From CAVSMC01 sp963798655 (GTDB lineage Bacteria; Pseudomonadota; Gammaproteobacteria; Burkholderiales; Casimicrobiaceae), in assembly GCA_963798655.1 (NCBI GenBank), contig CAWCUH010000004.1, forward strand, positions 124,001 to 188,000: a DNA stretch of 64,000 nucleotides, read 5' to 3'. Within the stretch, counting starts at the first letter, position 1. The number at the start of each line of letters is the position of its first letter. Shown here one piece after another: positions 53,608-63,270 of the stretch. The notes under the pieces were generated by a model. The model was not told the DNA's origin, made no database searches, and saw only the letters and a program-made list of their open reading frames with translations. The position numbers and the translations under genes are program-made.

Positions 53608-54051
53608 CTATTGCCCCTTGGATCGCTCCGGGCGCCCGTGCGTGCCGGCGGACGTCGAGATCGAATCGGCGGGATGCAGGATCGCGATGCCTTCCACCTC
53701 GACACGCGCGCCGCGAGGAAGACCGGCGACCTGATACGTTGCGCGCGCCGGATACGGTGCGCGGAAATAGCTCGCCATGATCGCGTTCACCTTGGCGAAG
53801 TCGCCGAGGTCGGCGAGCATGACGCTCACCTTGACGATGTCGTCGAGCTCGCCGCCGCCCGCCTGCATCACCGCGCGCAGGTTGCGAAACACCTGGTGCG
53901 TCTGCGCCTCGAGACCCTCGACGAGCTGTCCGGTCGCGGGGTCGAGCCCGATCTGGCCGGACAGGAACACCGTGTAGCCCATCCGGATGCCCTGCGAGTA
54001 CGGTCCGATCGCCCCGGGCGCCTGCTTCGACGTGATGGCTTCCTTGTTCAT
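53608..54051 (-). CDS. ridA: RidA-family enamine/imine deaminase
   Basis: A 147-residue enzyme that hydrolyses reactive enamines such as 2-aminoacrylate. AITSKQAPGAIGPYSQGIRM, VFLSGQIGLDPATGQLV, QTHQVFRNLRAVMQAGG and YQVAGLPRGARVEVEGIAIL are the family motifs; the active-site Arg is in LPRGARVEVE. The normal protein ends near residue 130. The remaining DSISTSAGTHGRPERSKGQ looks like an added tail read close to the following repeat. The ATG overlaps the DedA-rhodanese gene by four bases. Confidence 0.93.
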   Translation of the reverse strand: MNKEAITSKQAPGAIGPYSQGIRMGYTVFLSGQIGLDPATGQLVEGLEAQTHQVFRNLRAVMQAGGGELDDIVKVSVMLADLGDFAKVNAIMASYFRAPYPARATYQVAGLPRGARVEVEGIAILHPADSISTSAGTHGRPERSKGQ

Positions 54052-55016
54052 CGTGGCTCCTCGATGACGACTGTAGCATCCATCCGCTGCCCACCTTCGA
54101 CCTCGAAACCGGACGCGATCCACGCGTCGATGCCGCCGGCGAGCGGCCGCACGCGCTTGAAGCCGTTCTGCACCAGCACCTTCGCGACCTTCGCTGCCGA
54201 TGCCTCGTTCGGACACGCGCAGTAGACGACGACCTCGCCCCGGGCGGCGATCGCCTTGAGGCTCGAGCGCACGTCGTTCACGTCGACGGTTATCGCGCCG
54301 GGAATCCGACCGGTGAGCGCCTGCGCAAACGGCGAGCGCACGTCGACGACGGTGCCGAGGCGTCCGGCCGACATCAGCTCGTGCAGCTCCGCGACGGTGA
54401 CGCGGTCCATGCGCAACTGGCGCAGGAAGCGCTGGCGCTGCACCCAGCGGTAGACGATGTAGAGGACGAAGCCGGCGGCCAGCACCCACAATCCCCAGTG
54501 GCCCATCCTGTCGAACACGGCGATGACGTCGTTGATCGCGGCACTGAAGACATAGCCGAGCGCGATGGGAACGCCCGACCACAGCGCCGCGCCGATCGCG
54601 TCGAACAGCACGAAGCGCCACGCCGGGATGCGCACGGCTCCGGCCATGACGGTGGCGACGGACGCGAAACCGGGGACGAACTTCGCCACGGCGAGCGACG
54701 GCGCGCCGTAGCGCTCGAAGATGCCTTCGGTTTGCCGCACGCAGGTGTCGGGGGACAGCGAGACGCGGCACAGCATGCGCAGCACGCGGCCGCCGAAGCG
54801 ACGGCCGGCGATGTACCAGCCGGAGTCGGCGATGAGCGACGCGGCGACGGCGGTCGCGGCCAGCGCCGCGACGTGGTGGTGCCCCATCGCGGCGAGCGCG
54901 CCGGTGACGATCAGCGTCGGATACGCTGGAAAGGGCACGCCGGCCTGCACGGCGAGCACGTTGATGAACACGAACGCGAGTCCGTAGAGCTCGATCAGGT
55001 GGATCAATTGGGTCAT
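54048..55016 (-). CDS. DedA-family membrane protein fused to a rhodanese domain
   Basis: A 322-residue membrane protein. Residues 1-205 are a DedA/SNARE-associated transporter (VPFPAYPTLIVTGALAAM, KFVPGFASVATVMAGAVRI, typical re-entrant motifs). Residues about 215-305 are a rhodanese-like domain (GTVVDVRSPFAQALTGRIPG) with CACPNEASAAKVAKVL holding the active-site Cys loop. Such fusions occur in betaproteobacteria, but the sulfur chemistry is undefined. DedA proteins take part in lipid flipping and membrane homeostasis. ATG 55016 gives the usual DedA N-terminus, although no good ribosome-binding site precedes it. Confidence 0.9.
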   Translation of the reverse strand: MTQLIHLIELYGLAFVFINVLAVQAGVPFPAYPTLIVTGALAAMGHHHVAALAATAVAASLIADSGWYIAGRRFGGRVLRMLCRVSLSPDTCVRQTEGIFERYGAPSLAVAKFVPGFASVATVMAGAVRIPAWRFVLFDAIGAALWSGVPIALGYVFSAAINDVIAVFDRMGHWGLWVLAAGFVLYIVYRWVQRQRFLRQLRMDRVTVAELHELMSAGRLGTVVDVRSPFAQALTGRIPGAITVDVNDVRSSLKAIAARGEVVVYCACPNEASAAKVAKVLVQNGFKRVRPLAGGIDAWIASGFEVEGGQRMDATVVIEEPR

Positions 55017-55099
55017 CGGAGGATCGGCGGCATGCGTGGGGGCGTAGATGCGCCCGGCCGGCGCCCGGCACAAGCGGCCGCGCCGGCCGCAGCCGTCAG

Positions 55100-55128
55100 T
55101 TTACGGCCTGCTCCGGCTTCGCTATAAT
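55100..55128 (+). promoter_or_regulatory. Promoter of tRNA-Ala
   Basis: TTTACG (55100-55105) and TATAAT (55123-55128) are separated by 17 bases, with the tRNA beginning 11 bases after the -10 box. The -10 is a perfect consensus, as expected for a highly expressed RNA. Confidence 0.8.
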
Positions 55129-55138
55129 TTTCGGCTCT

Positions 55139-55214
<76 letters not shown>

Positions 55215-55223
55215 CCGGTCTGA

Positions 55224-55260
55224 CGAAAGGCCTTGAAGCATCAAGGCCTTTCGCCTTTTC
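55224..55260 (+). terminator. Intrinsic terminator of tRNA-Ala
   Basis: A perfect 13-bp stem (CGAAAGGCCTTGA at 55224-55236, TCAAGGCCTTTCG at 55241-55253) with a four-base loop is followed by CCTTTTC. It starts ten bases after the tRNA. Confidence 0.88.
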
Positions 55261-55306
55261 AACGGCCCAGCCTTCGGGCAGCAGCCAAACGGTCCACGCC
55301 GTCACC

Positions 55307-56531
55307 ATGCGCAAGCCTCCTGCGGCGGCCGACGACCTTCGCGGCATCAGCCGGCTCGCGATCGCCGGTGTTCGCGGCGTGACCAACGTCGTCGAGGCGA
55401 TGCACTCGAACATCGGGGCCGCCGTTCATCGACCGCGCGGCGATCCCGCGCGCAGTCGCACGACAGGTGTCAGCGCACTGGTTTACGGCGAGCGTTCGCG
55501 GCGTCGCGACGCTCGTCGGGCGCGGGATCGACGCCGCGCTTTCGCAGCTCGCACCCGCGCTAGGGCATGCGCGGCAGCATTCGCCGGCGCGGGAGGCGCT
55601 GCGCGCGGCGCTGAACGGCGTCGTCGGCGACTACCTCGCGCACACCGGCAATCCGCTGGCGATCGAGCTGTGCCTGCGACGCGACGGCATCCGGCTCCCT
55701 GACGACGCCGCAGGGATCGCCGAAGCGATACCCGACGCGGGCTCGAAGGTCGTCGTGCTCGTCCACGGGCTTTGCATGAACGACCTGCAATGGCGCCGCA
55801 ACGGTCGCGATTACGGCGGCGCGCTCGCACGCGACCTGGGCTACACGCCGCTCTACCTTCACTACAACAGCGGCCGCGCGATCGCGCAGAACGGGCGCGC
55901 GTTCGCCGAGTGCCTGGAGCGCGCCGTCCGGTCGTGGCCGCGCCGAATCGACGAGCTCGTGCTCATCGGCCACAGCATGGGCGGACTGGTTGCGCGCAGC
56001 GCGTGCCGCCATGGCGAGCTCGCGGATCACCAATGGCGACGCCATCTTCGCCGGATGATCTTCATCGGCACGCCGCACCACGGTGCGCCGCTCGAACGCG
56101 GCGGCGGCTGGATCGACGCGCTTCTCGGCTTGAGCAAGTATTCGGCACCGCTCGCGCGGCTCGGAAAGCTGCGCAGCGCCGGCATAACGGACCTGCGCTA
56201 TGGCAACGTCATCGGCGCCGGCGCGAAGCGGCGGGACCGTGGCGTGCCGCTTCCAGCCGACGTCGACTGCTACGCGATCGGCGCCGTGACGGGCGCCACG
56301 ACCGGCACCGTGCACGCGTTCATCGGTGACGGCATGGTGCCGCTCGACAGCGCGCTGGGCCGGCACCGCGAGCGTCGGCGAACGCTCTCCTTCGGCGATT
56401 CGCGTCAATGGGTGGCCGCGCGCACGCACCACCTCGAACTGCTTGGCAACCCGAAGGTTTACGGGCGGATCCGCGACTGGCTGTCCGAGCCGCGGGTCAG
56501 CCGAACACGACGTCGACGCCGGCCGGCGTGA
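55307..56531 (+). pseudogene. Lipase-like alpha/beta hydrolase, single frameshift near the 5' end
   Basis: The N-terminal 60 residues (DDLRGISRLAIAGVRGVTNV, VEAMHSNIG) are read from ATG 55307. After about 55490 the frame changes and the rest is read from the frame of SVRGVATLVGRGIDAALSQL to 56531. The hydrolase fold has VVVLVHGLCMNDLQW (oxyanion), LVLIGHSMGGLVARSA (nucleophile Ser), GDGMVPLDSA (Asp) and TRTHHLELLG-type His near HHLELL. A GTG at 55467 could start a shorter protein of 354 residues in the second frame, containing all catalytic parts, so some function may remain. Its 3' end overlaps the convergent cupin gene by 35 bases. Confidence 0.8.
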
Positions 56532-56934
56532 CCACCGCCGCGATGCGCTCGCTGGCCTCGGCGCACGGTGCGCCGAGCCGATCGACGCGGCGCACCACCG
56601 GGGCGCAGCCGCCCCGAGTCGCGACGATCAGCAGCTTCGCCGGCCCGCGCCCGAAGTTGCCGCTACGATGAACGACGTTGCGCGGCAGCACGACCGACAT
56701 GCCGGCGCGAAGCCTCGCGTGGCGACCGGCGACCCAGACGTCGAGCGCCCCGTGCAGCACGTACAGGTACTGATCGTCGTCACGGCGGACCGGCCTCGGC
56801 AGGCAGCGCGTCGGCAGCACGGTATGCAGATAGACCGTCGCGCCGCTGCCCGGCGTCGCGAGCGCCTGCAGGCTCGGCGCGCGCCTCGGCGCGTCGTCAC
56901 GGGTGTCGTTGCTGGCTTCGATGCGGCTGTGCAC
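56497..56934 (-). CDS. Cupin-fold protein
   Basis: A 145-residue single-domain cupin. The first motif region is DDDQYLYVLHGALDVWVAGR and the second LPRNVVHRSGNFG, with fewer His ligands than metal-binding cupins usually have, so metal binding is uncertain. GTG 56934 is preceded by CAGGAGA. I do not know the ligand. It is convergent with the alpha/beta hydrolase, overlapping its stop. Confidence 0.75.
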   Translation of the reverse strand: MHSRIEASNDTRDDAPRRAPSLQALATPGSGATVYLHTVLPTRCLPRPVRRDDDQYLYVLHGALDVWVAGRHARLRAGMSVVLPRNVVHRSGNFGRGPAKLLIVATRGGCAPVVRRVDRLGAPCAEASERIAAVVTPAGVDVVFG

Positions 56935-57085
56935 GGCGGTCTCCTGGAGGGTTGCGCCTCGCTACGCGGCGATAGCGCTCGTTCGTCGTTCGCCAGGAGA
57001 AGTGTCGCCGCCAGCGACTTGCGGATCGCTGACCGATTGGCGAAACGGCGCGGCGAGCCATGACGGCCGCCGCGTCGGCGCGTCG

Positions 57086-57559
57086 CTACGCCTTGCGCCG
57101 CCGCTTGCGCGCGCTCTTTTGCGCACCAAGCTGGTCGAGGCGGGCGCGCGCCTGACGCTTGCCCATGCCGCGCAACTGGGCGAGCTGCGCGATCTGCTCG
57201 GCGCGCGGCCGCGCGGTGCCGCGCTCCCAGTTGTAGATCGACTGCGCACTCACGCCGACGAGCTTCGCATACTCGGCTGCCGACAGGCCGAGCCGCTCGC
57301 GCTGCGAGCGCAATCCTTTCGCGACGAAGCGCACGCGCGTCGCGCCGTCGCCTTCCGCGGGCGCGGCACGCCGGCCGTCGAAGACCGACTTCGCAAGGAC
57401 CGACATCTGTCGCTCGAGCACGTGCACCTGGCGCTTCAGCGCGGCGATATGCCGGCGATATTGCGTCGATGCGCGCTTGATCGCGTCCAGCTGCCGGCGC
57501 GCTTCCTTGCGTGAAAGCCTCGAAAATTCCTCGCGCAGCACTGAAGCGATGTTCGGCAT
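57086..57559 (-). CDS. XRE-family helix-turn-helix protein with N-terminal coiled region
   Basis: A 157-residue protein. Residues 1-60 are helical and charged (SRLSRKEARRQLDAIKRAST then HVLERQMSVLAKSVF), and residues 80-135 form an XRE helix-turn-helix (LRSQRERLGLSAAEYAKLVG, VSAQSIYNWERGTARP). The tail is very basic (KSARKRRRKA). This layout is common in betaproteobacteria among putative antitoxin-like or nucleoid-associated regulators. No toxin partner is next to it. The 151-bp gap to the cupin gene shows nothing special. Confidence 0.8.
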   Translation of the reverse strand: MPNIASVLREEFSRLSRKEARRQLDAIKRASTQYRRHIAALKRQVHVLERQMSVLAKSVFDGRRAAPAEGDGATRVRFVAKGLRSQRERLGLSAAEYAKLVGVSAQSIYNWERGTARPRAEQIAQLAQLRGMGKRQARARLDQLGAQKSARKRRRKA

Positions 57560-57632
57560 GGCATTCCTCTGGGTCGGACGTCGTCGGCGCGCATTGTGGC
57601 ACAGGCCGCCCCGGCCGGCTCGTACGGGCGGC

Positions 57633-58256
57633 TCAGCGGTCGGCCCGTTCGCGCGTCGCCACCCAGCATCCCGGCAGGTGGTCGTCGACGAGCCCGACCG
57701 CCTGCATGAACGCGTAGCAGATCGTCGTGCCGACGAAGCGGAATCCCCGCGCCTTCAGGTCGCGGCTCATCGCGTCGCTTTGCGGGGTCGATGCCGGGAT
57801 GTCGCGAAGCGACCGCGGACGCCGGTGTTTGCCCGGCTTGAATTGCCGCAGATGCGCGTCGAGCGCCGTGCCGGCGTCGACGAGCGCGAGATACGCGTTC
57901 GCATTGGCGACGAACGCATGGATCTTCAGCCGATTGCGCACGATGGCGGCGTCACGCATCAGGCGCTCGATGCGCGCCGGCGTATAGCGGGCGATCCTCG
58001 CGGCGTCGAAGTCGTCGAACGCGCGCCGATAGCCTTCGCGCTTGCGCAGCACGGTGATCCACGCGAGCCCCGCCTGCGCGCCCTCGAGGCAGAGCATCTC
58101 GAACAGGCGGCGATCGTCGTGCTGCGGCACGCCCCATTCGTCGTCGTGATAGCGCACGTACAGCGGATCGGTGCCGCACCACGCGCAGCGCGAGCGGCCG
58201 TCGGGATGTCGCACTACGCCGGCGACGCGCGTGCGCGACGGCTCGGTCGTGCTCAT
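57633..58256 (-). CDS. tag: DNA-3-methyladenine glycosylase I
   Basis: A 207-residue base-excision enzyme removing 3-methyladenine. The zinc-binding CAWC start (SRCAWCGTDPLYVRYHDDEW), GVPQHDDRRLFEMLCLEGAQ, AGLAWITVLRKREGYR and the C-terminal GFRFVGTTICYAFMQAVGLV followed by DDHLPGC complete the Tag signature, including His and Cys of the zinc snap. The start is GTG/ATG at 58256. It is divergent from the aminotransferase gene at 58337. Confidence 0.95.
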   Translation of the reverse strand: MSTTEPSRTRVAGVVRHPDGRSRCAWCGTDPLYVRYHDDEWGVPQHDDRRLFEMLCLEGAQAGLAWITVLRKREGYRRAFDDFDAARIARYTPARIERLMRDAAIVRNRLKIHAFVANANAYLALVDAGTALDAHLRQFKPGKHRRPRSLRDIPASTPQSDAMSRDLKARGFRFVGTTICYAFMQAVGLVDDHLPGCWVATRERADR

Positions 58257-58336
58257 CGACGCGATGATAGCGGCGGCGCCGCGCTCGTGTGCGGCGCACG
58301 AGGCGTATCATCGATCGAGTCCAATGCGAGGCCCGC

Positions 58337-59674
58337 ATGACGCACGTCTTCCATCGCAGTCTCCGCCATACACCACCGGTCGCCGTATCCGGGCGCGGCA
58401 TGTTCATAACGGATGCCGACGGCAGGCAGTATCTCGACGCCTGCGGCGGCGCCGCCGTGTCGTGCCTCGGCCATGGCCATCCCGACGTGCTCGCCGCGAT
58501 GCACGAGCAGACGGACCGGCTTGCGTACGCGCACACGAGCTTCTTCACGTCGCAGCCAGCCGAGGCGCTCGCCGACCAGCTGATTCGCACTGCGCCGCCC
58601 GGCATGAGCCACGTCTACTTCGTGAGCGGCGGGTCCGAGGGCGTCGAGGCGGCATTGAAAATGGCGCGCCAGTACTTCGTCGAGATCGGCCAGCCGCAGC
58701 GCTCGCGCTTCATCGCGCGCCGCCAGAGCTATCACGGCAACACGCTGGGCGCGCTCGCCGTCGGCGGCAATGAGTGGCGGCGGGCGCAGTTCGCGCCGCT
58801 GCTGATCGACGTCGACCACGTGTCGGCGTGCTATCCGTATCGCGAGCAGCATGCGTTCGAAAGCGCCGAGGTGTACGGCGCGCGGCTCGCCGACGAGCTC
58901 GATCATAAGATCCGCGCCGTCGGTCCCGAGCATGTCATCGCGTTCGTCGCCGAGACGGTGGGCGGCGCGACGTCGGGCGCATTGGTTCCCGTTCCGGGTT
59001 ACTTCAAGGCGATCCGCGACGTCTGCAATCGACACGGGTGCCTGTTGATCCTCGACGAGGTGATGTGCGGAATGGGCCGCACCGGCACGCTGCACGCATG
59101 CGAGCAGGAGGGCGTTGCGCCGGACCTGCTCGTCGTCGCCAAGGGCCTCGGCGGCGGTTACCAGCCGATCGGCGCGACGCTTGCGCAGAAGCACGTCGTC
59201 GACGCGATGTCGCAGGGCAGCGGCTTCTTCCAGCACGGCCACACGTACCTCGGACATGCGGTCGCATGCGCGGCATCGCTTGCCGTGCAGCGCGTGATCG
59301 AGCGCGACAACCTGCTCGCCAACGTTCGCGCGCGCGGGCACGAGCTCGAGGCGCGGCTGCACAGGCAGTTCGCCGAGCATCCGCACGTGGGCGACGTCCG
59401 CGGGCGCGGCCTGTTCTATGCCGTCGAGCTTGTCGCGGACCGGATGACCAAGGCGCCGTTCGACCCGAAGGCGCAACTCCATGCGCGGGTGAAGCGCGAG
59501 GCGCTGCAGCGCGGTTTGATGACCTATCCGATGGGCGGCACCATCGACGGCCGCCACGGCGACCACATCCTGCTTGCGCCGCCGTTCATCGTCGAATCGG
59601 AGCATCTCGAGCTGATCGTCACGCGGCTTGCCGCCGCGGTCGACGCGGCGATCGCATCGGCGCCGGCGCGCTGA
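58337..59674 (+). CDS. Class III PLP-dependent aminotransferase
   Basis: A 445-residue aminotransferase. FVSGGSEGVEAALKMARQYF binds the cofactor phosphate, RQSYHGNTLGALAVGG is the usual second segment, LLILDEVMCGMGRTGTLHAC has the PLP Asp, and the Lys forming the Schiff base is in LLVVAKGLGGGYQPIGA. It resembles omega-amino acid/beta-alanine-pyruvate type transaminases, but the substrate cannot be fixed. ATG 58337 with CGAGG upstream is preferred over a codon 16 residues earlier. It is convergent with the TRAP permease. Confidence 0.93.
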   Translation: MTHVFHRSLRHTPPVAVSGRGMFITDADGRQYLDACGGAAVSCLGHGHPDVLAAMHEQTDRLAYAHTSFFTSQPAEALADQLIRTAPPGMSHVYFVSGGSEGVEAALKMARQYFVEIGQPQRSRFIARRQSYHGNTLGALAVGGNEWRRAQFAPLLIDVDHVSACYPYREQHAFESAEVYGARLADELDHKIRAVGPEHVIAFVAETVGGATSGALVPVPGYFKAIRDVCNRHGCLLILDEVMCGMGRTGTLHACEQEGVAPDLLVVAKGLGGGYQPIGATLAQKHVVDAMSQGSGFFQHGHTYLGHAVACAASLAVQRVIERDNLLANVRARGHELEARLHRQFAEHPHVGDVRGRGLFYAVELVADRMTKAPFDPKAQLHARVKREALQRGLMTYPMGGTIDGRHGDHILLAPPFIVESEHLELIVTRLAAAVDAAIASAPAR

Positions 59675-59701
59675 CCGCGCAGGCGGTCGTCCCGAGCGCG
59701 G

Positions 59702-62281
59702 CTAGGTTTCCGCCGCCGCGAGCGGCGCTGCGCGCGGCCCGGCGCGCCGGCGTTGAAGCAACAGCACGACGGCGAGCACGAGGAGCGCCGGCACGAACAG
59801 CCACTCCTTCGCCGGGCGATCGCGCTCGGTCTCGACGCCGGTGATCGTGAAGCCCTGCTCGAAGCCCGCCTTGTAGGCCGCACTGTTGAGCGCGACCGAC
59901 ATCACCTGCACGCCGGTCGGCAACGCCATCACGCGAATTCCCGACGACGCCATGCGCTGCGCGGCGTCGCCTGTGTCGCCGAGCGGCAGCCGTACCGTCT
60001 TGTGCACGTCCCTGCCTTCGAGCGTCGTGCCCTCGATGCGCACGCGCAGCGCGCTTCCCGGCGGCGCCGCCGCAGCGAGTTGCGCGAGCTGCTGCGGCGG
60101 TGCGACCTGGTAGCGCGGCAGCGAGAGGTCGAGCCAGAAGCCCGGCCGCAGCAGCGTGAACGTAACCAGCAGCAACAGCACCGACTCGTACCAGCGGCTT
60201 CGCGCGATGAACCAGCCCTGCGTGCCGGCGGCGAACGCGAGCATCGCGGCGATCGCGGCGGCGATGACGAGCACCAGCTGCCACCACGAGTCGATGCCGA
60301 TCATCAGCAGATTCGGGTTGAAGACGAACATGAACGGCAGGATCGCCGTTCGGCTGCTGTACCAGAATGCGGTGATGCCGGTCTTGATGGGGTCGGCGCG
60401 CGAGATCGCGGACGCCGCGAACGAGGCGAGCCCAACCGGCGGCGTCACGTCCGCCATCAGGCCGAAGTAGAAGACGAACATGTGCACGGCGACCAGCGGC
60501 ACGACGAGGCCCGATTGCGCGCCGAGCTCGACGACCACCGGCGCCATCAGCGTCGACACGACGATGTAGCTCGCCGTCGTCGGCATCCCCATGCCGAGCA
60601 CGAGGCAGATGAACGCGACCAGCAGGAGCATCGCGATGATGTTGCCCGCCGAGATCGTCTCGACGAACTCGGTCATCACGAGGCCGAGGCCCGTGACCGA
60701 CACCGTGCCGACGACGATGCCCGCAGCGGCCGTCGCGAGCGCGATGCCGATCATGTTGCGCGCGCCGCGCTCGAGGCCCTCGATGAGGTCGTCGAATCCG
60801 GCGCGGAACACCGCCGCGCCCGTCGGTTGTCCGCGAAACAACGCGAGCAGCGGTCTCTGCGTGAGCAGGATGACGATCAGCAGCACCGTCGCGTAGAACG
60901 CCGAGAGCCCCGGCGAGAGGTCCTCGACCAGCAACGCCCAGACGAGCACGACGACCGGAAGCAGGAAGTGCAGACCGGCGAGAAGCGTCTCCTTGAGCGG
61001 CGGCAACGAAAGCACCGGCGCGTTCGGATCGTCGACGACGAGGTCGGGCTCCTTCGAAACCTGGCGCACGATCAGCACGTACGCGATCGCGATCAGCGCG
61101 AGCATCACCCAGGTCGACGCAGAGCCGAGCAGCGGCCGCATCCACCCGAGGAGGTAGTAGACGATGTTCGCGACGATGACGACGCCGGCGAGCGTCATCA
61201 GCACGCCGAGAAATCGCCGCCAGCCCGAGTACGTTCCGTGTTGCGGGATGCCGGCGATGCCCGCCTTGCACGCCTCGAGATGCACGATATAGAACAGCGC
61301 GATGTACGAGATGATCGCCGGCAGGAACGCGTTCTTGACGATCTCGGAGTACGGCACGCCGACGTACTCGGCCATGAGGAACGCGGCGGCGCCCATCACG
61401 GGCGGCATGATCTGGCCGTCGACGCCGGCCGCGACCTCGATCGCGCCCGCCTTTTGCGCCGGATAGCCGACGCGCTTCATCAGCGGAATCGTGAACGTGC
61501 CGCACGTGACGACGTTCGCGACCGACGAGCCCGAGATCATGCCCATCAGCCCGGAAGAGACGACCGCCGCCTTCGCCGGTCCGCCGCGCATGTGGCCGAG
61601 CAGCGCGAACGCGACCTTGATGAAATAGTTGCCCGCACCGGCCTTCTCGAGCAGCGAGCCGAACAGCACGAACAGGAAGATGTAGCTCGCCGACACGCCG
61701 AGCGCGACGCCGAACACGCCTTCGGTCGTGAGCCAGTAGTGCGAGACGGCCTTCGAAAGCGACACGCCCTTGTGCGCGATCACGTCCGGCATGTGCGGCC
61801 CCGCGAATGCGTAGCCGAGCATCAGCATCGCGATGATCGCGAGCGGCGGGCCGACGACGCGCCGCGTCGCCTCGAGCAGCAGCAGCATGCCGAGCACCGC
61901 GGTCGCGATGTCGAGCATCGTCGGCTCGCCGGGACGCGTCGAGATCTCGCGGTAGAACAGGAAGAGGTACGCGCCGCAGAACGCCGCGATGCCGGCGAGC
62001 AGCCAGTCCTGCAAAGGGATGTGCTTGCGCGGCGAGCGCTTCGCGAACGGGAACGCGAGGTAGGCGAGGAAAAGCCCGAAGCCGAGATGCAGCGATCGCA
62101 TCTCGGTCGAGTTCAGCACGAAGACATTGAAGATGAACGGCAGCGGCGACGCGTACCAGATCTGCAGCAGCGACCAGGCGAGGCACGTCCACGCGATCAC
62201 GCGCGCTGGCAGCCCGGAGGGCGTGCGCCCCCCGAGGTCGGTTTCCTGGACGAGTGCGGCGGCGTCGACCGCGCGGGTCAC
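59702..62281 (-). CDS. TAXI-type TRAP transporter, fused permease (DctQM) with C-terminal extension
   Basis: An 859-residue fused small/large TRAP permease. About 18-20 TM helices are visible; characteristic segments are SSGLMGMISGSSVANVVTCG, VDGQIMPPVMGAAAFLMAEY, LGMGMPTTASYIVVSTLMAP and FGLMADVTPPVGLASFAASA. A C-terminal part of about 190 residues (DUF3394 type) includes TLEGRDVHKTVRLPLGDTGD and a last TM helix. It moves small organic acids or amino acids with sodium, using the binding protein made from the gene just upstream. The start overlaps that gene's stop by four bases (ATGA). Confidence 0.93.
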   Translation of the reverse strand: MTRAVDAAALVQETDLGGRTPSGLPARVIAWTCLAWSLLQIWYASPLPFIFNVFVLNSTEMRSLHLGFGLFLAYLAFPFAKRSPRKHIPLQDWLLAGIAAFCGAYLFLFYREISTRPGEPTMLDIATAVLGMLLLLEATRRVVGPPLAIIAMLMLGYAFAGPHMPDVIAHKGVSLSKAVSHYWLTTEGVFGVALGVSASYIFLFVLFGSLLEKAGAGNYFIKVAFALLGHMRGGPAKAAVVSSGLMGMISGSSVANVVTCGTFTIPLMKRVGYPAQKAGAIEVAAGVDGQIMPPVMGAAAFLMAEYVGVPYSEIVKNAFLPAIISYIALFYIVHLEACKAGIAGIPQHGTYSGWRRFLGVLMTLAGVVIVANIVYYLLGWMRPLLGSASTWVMLALIAIAYVLIVRQVSKEPDLVVDDPNAPVLSLPPLKETLLAGLHFLLPVVVLVWALLVEDLSPGLSAFYATVLLIVILLTQRPLLALFRGQPTGAAVFRAGFDDLIEGLERGARNMIGIALATAAAGIVVGTVSVTGLGLVMTEFVETISAGNIIAMLLLVAFICLVLGMGMPTTASYIVVSTLMAPVVVELGAQSGLVVPLVAVHMFVFYFGLMADVTPPVGLASFAASAISRADPIKTGITAFWYSSRTAILPFMFVFNPNLLMIGIDSWWQLVLVIAAAIAAMLAFAAGTQGWFIARSRWYESVLLLLVTFTLLRPGFWLDLSLPRYQVAPPQQLAQLAAAAPPGSALRVRIEGTTLEGRDVHKTVRLPLGDTGDAAQRMASSGIRVMALPTGVQVMSVALNSAAYKAGFEQGFTITGVETERDRPAKEWLFVPALLVLAVVLLLQRRRAGPRAAPLAAAET

Positions 62282-63270
62282 TTGACCCAGCCCTTTTCCT
62301 TGTAATAGCGAAGCGCACCTTCATGGATCGGCGCGGACAGGCCGTTCTTGATCATTTCCTGCGCGTCGAGATGCGCGAACGCCGGGTGCAGCTTCTTGAA
62401 CTCGTCGAGATTCTCGAACACCGCCTTGGTGATCGTGTAGACGACGTCGGCCGGAACCTTCGCCGAGCTCACCATCGTCGCGAGCACGCCGTAGGTCGGC
62501 GTCGGTTGCGGGTTGTTCGCGTAGATGCCGCCGGGAATCGCGACCTTCGCGTAGTACGGATGCTTCTTCACCAGTTCGTCCACCGCGGGGTCCTGCAGCG
62601 GCACGAGCTTCGCGCCGCAGGTGGTCGTCGGATCCTGGATGTTCGCCGACGGATGCCCGACGCCGTAGAAGAACGCGTCGATCTTGTTGTCGCACAGCGC
62701 CGGACCGTGCTCGTCGGCCTTGAGCTCCGAGGCGAGCGCGAAGTCGGACAGCTTCATGTTCTCGGCCCCGAGCAACTCCTCCATCGCCGAGCGCGTGCCG
62801 GAGCCCGGATTGCCGACGTTGACGCGCTTGCCCTTCAGATCCTTGAACGAATGGATGTTCGCCTCCTTGCGCGCGACGAGCGTGAACGGCTCGGGGTGGA
62901 CGGAGAACACGGCACGCAGATCCTTGTCGGCTTCCTTGAACGATCCTGTGCCGTTGTACGCCTGGTACTGCACGTCCGACTGCGCCATGCCGAAATCGAG
63001 CTCGCCCGACTTGATTGCGTTCACGTTGTAGACGGAGCCGCCGGTCGACTCGACCGAGCAACGGATGCCGGTCTTCGCGCGGTCCTTGTTCACGAGCCGG
63101 CAGATCGCGCCGCCGACCGCGTAGTAGACGCCGGTGACGCCTCCGGTGCCGATGGTGACGAACTTCTGCTGCGCGACTGCGCCGGTCGGCGCGAGCATCA
63201 GTGCGCAGGCGATCGTGGCGACGAGCACGGCTGCGCGCGACGTCGGGCCAGTCCTTCGATGAACGTGCAT
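62278..63270 (-). CDS. TAXI-family TRAP solute-binding protein
   Basis: A 330-residue periplasmic receptor with signal peptide (AAVLVATIACALMLAPTGAV, cleaved near AVAQ). VTIGTGGVTGVYYAVGGAIC is the TAXI N-terminal motif. SVESTGGSVYNVNAIKSGEL, then GMAQSDVQYQAYNG, contributes to the ligand site, as does VNVGNPGSGTRSAMEELL. AGGAGGAAGCTC precedes ATG 63270. The ligand is probably an amino acid or dicarboxylate such as glutamate, but binding residues are not decisive. It is first in the transporter operon. Confidence 0.94.
   Translation of the reverse strand: MHVHRRTGPTSRAAVLVATIACALMLAPTGAVAQQKFVTIGTGGVTGVYYAVGGAICRLVNKDRAKTGIRCSVESTGGSVYNVNAIKSGELDFGMAQSDVQYQAYNGTGSFKEADKDLRAVFSVHPEPFTLVARKEANIHSFKDLKGKRVNVGNPGSGTRSAMEELLGAENMKLSDFALASELKADEHGPALCDNKIDAFFYGVGHPSANIQDPTTTCGAKLVPLQDPAVDELVKKHPYYAKVAIPGGIYANNPQPTPTYGVLATMVSSAKVPADVVYTITKAVFENLDEFKKLHPAFAHLDAQEMIKNGLSAPIHEGALRYYKEKGWVK

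Noticed and set aside
59753..62305. An 850-codon plus-strand frame opposite the TRAP permease
   Set aside because: It encodes only Arg/His/Asp-rich low-complexity sequence and mirrors the permease codons; the minus-strand protein has clear membrane segments and motifs.
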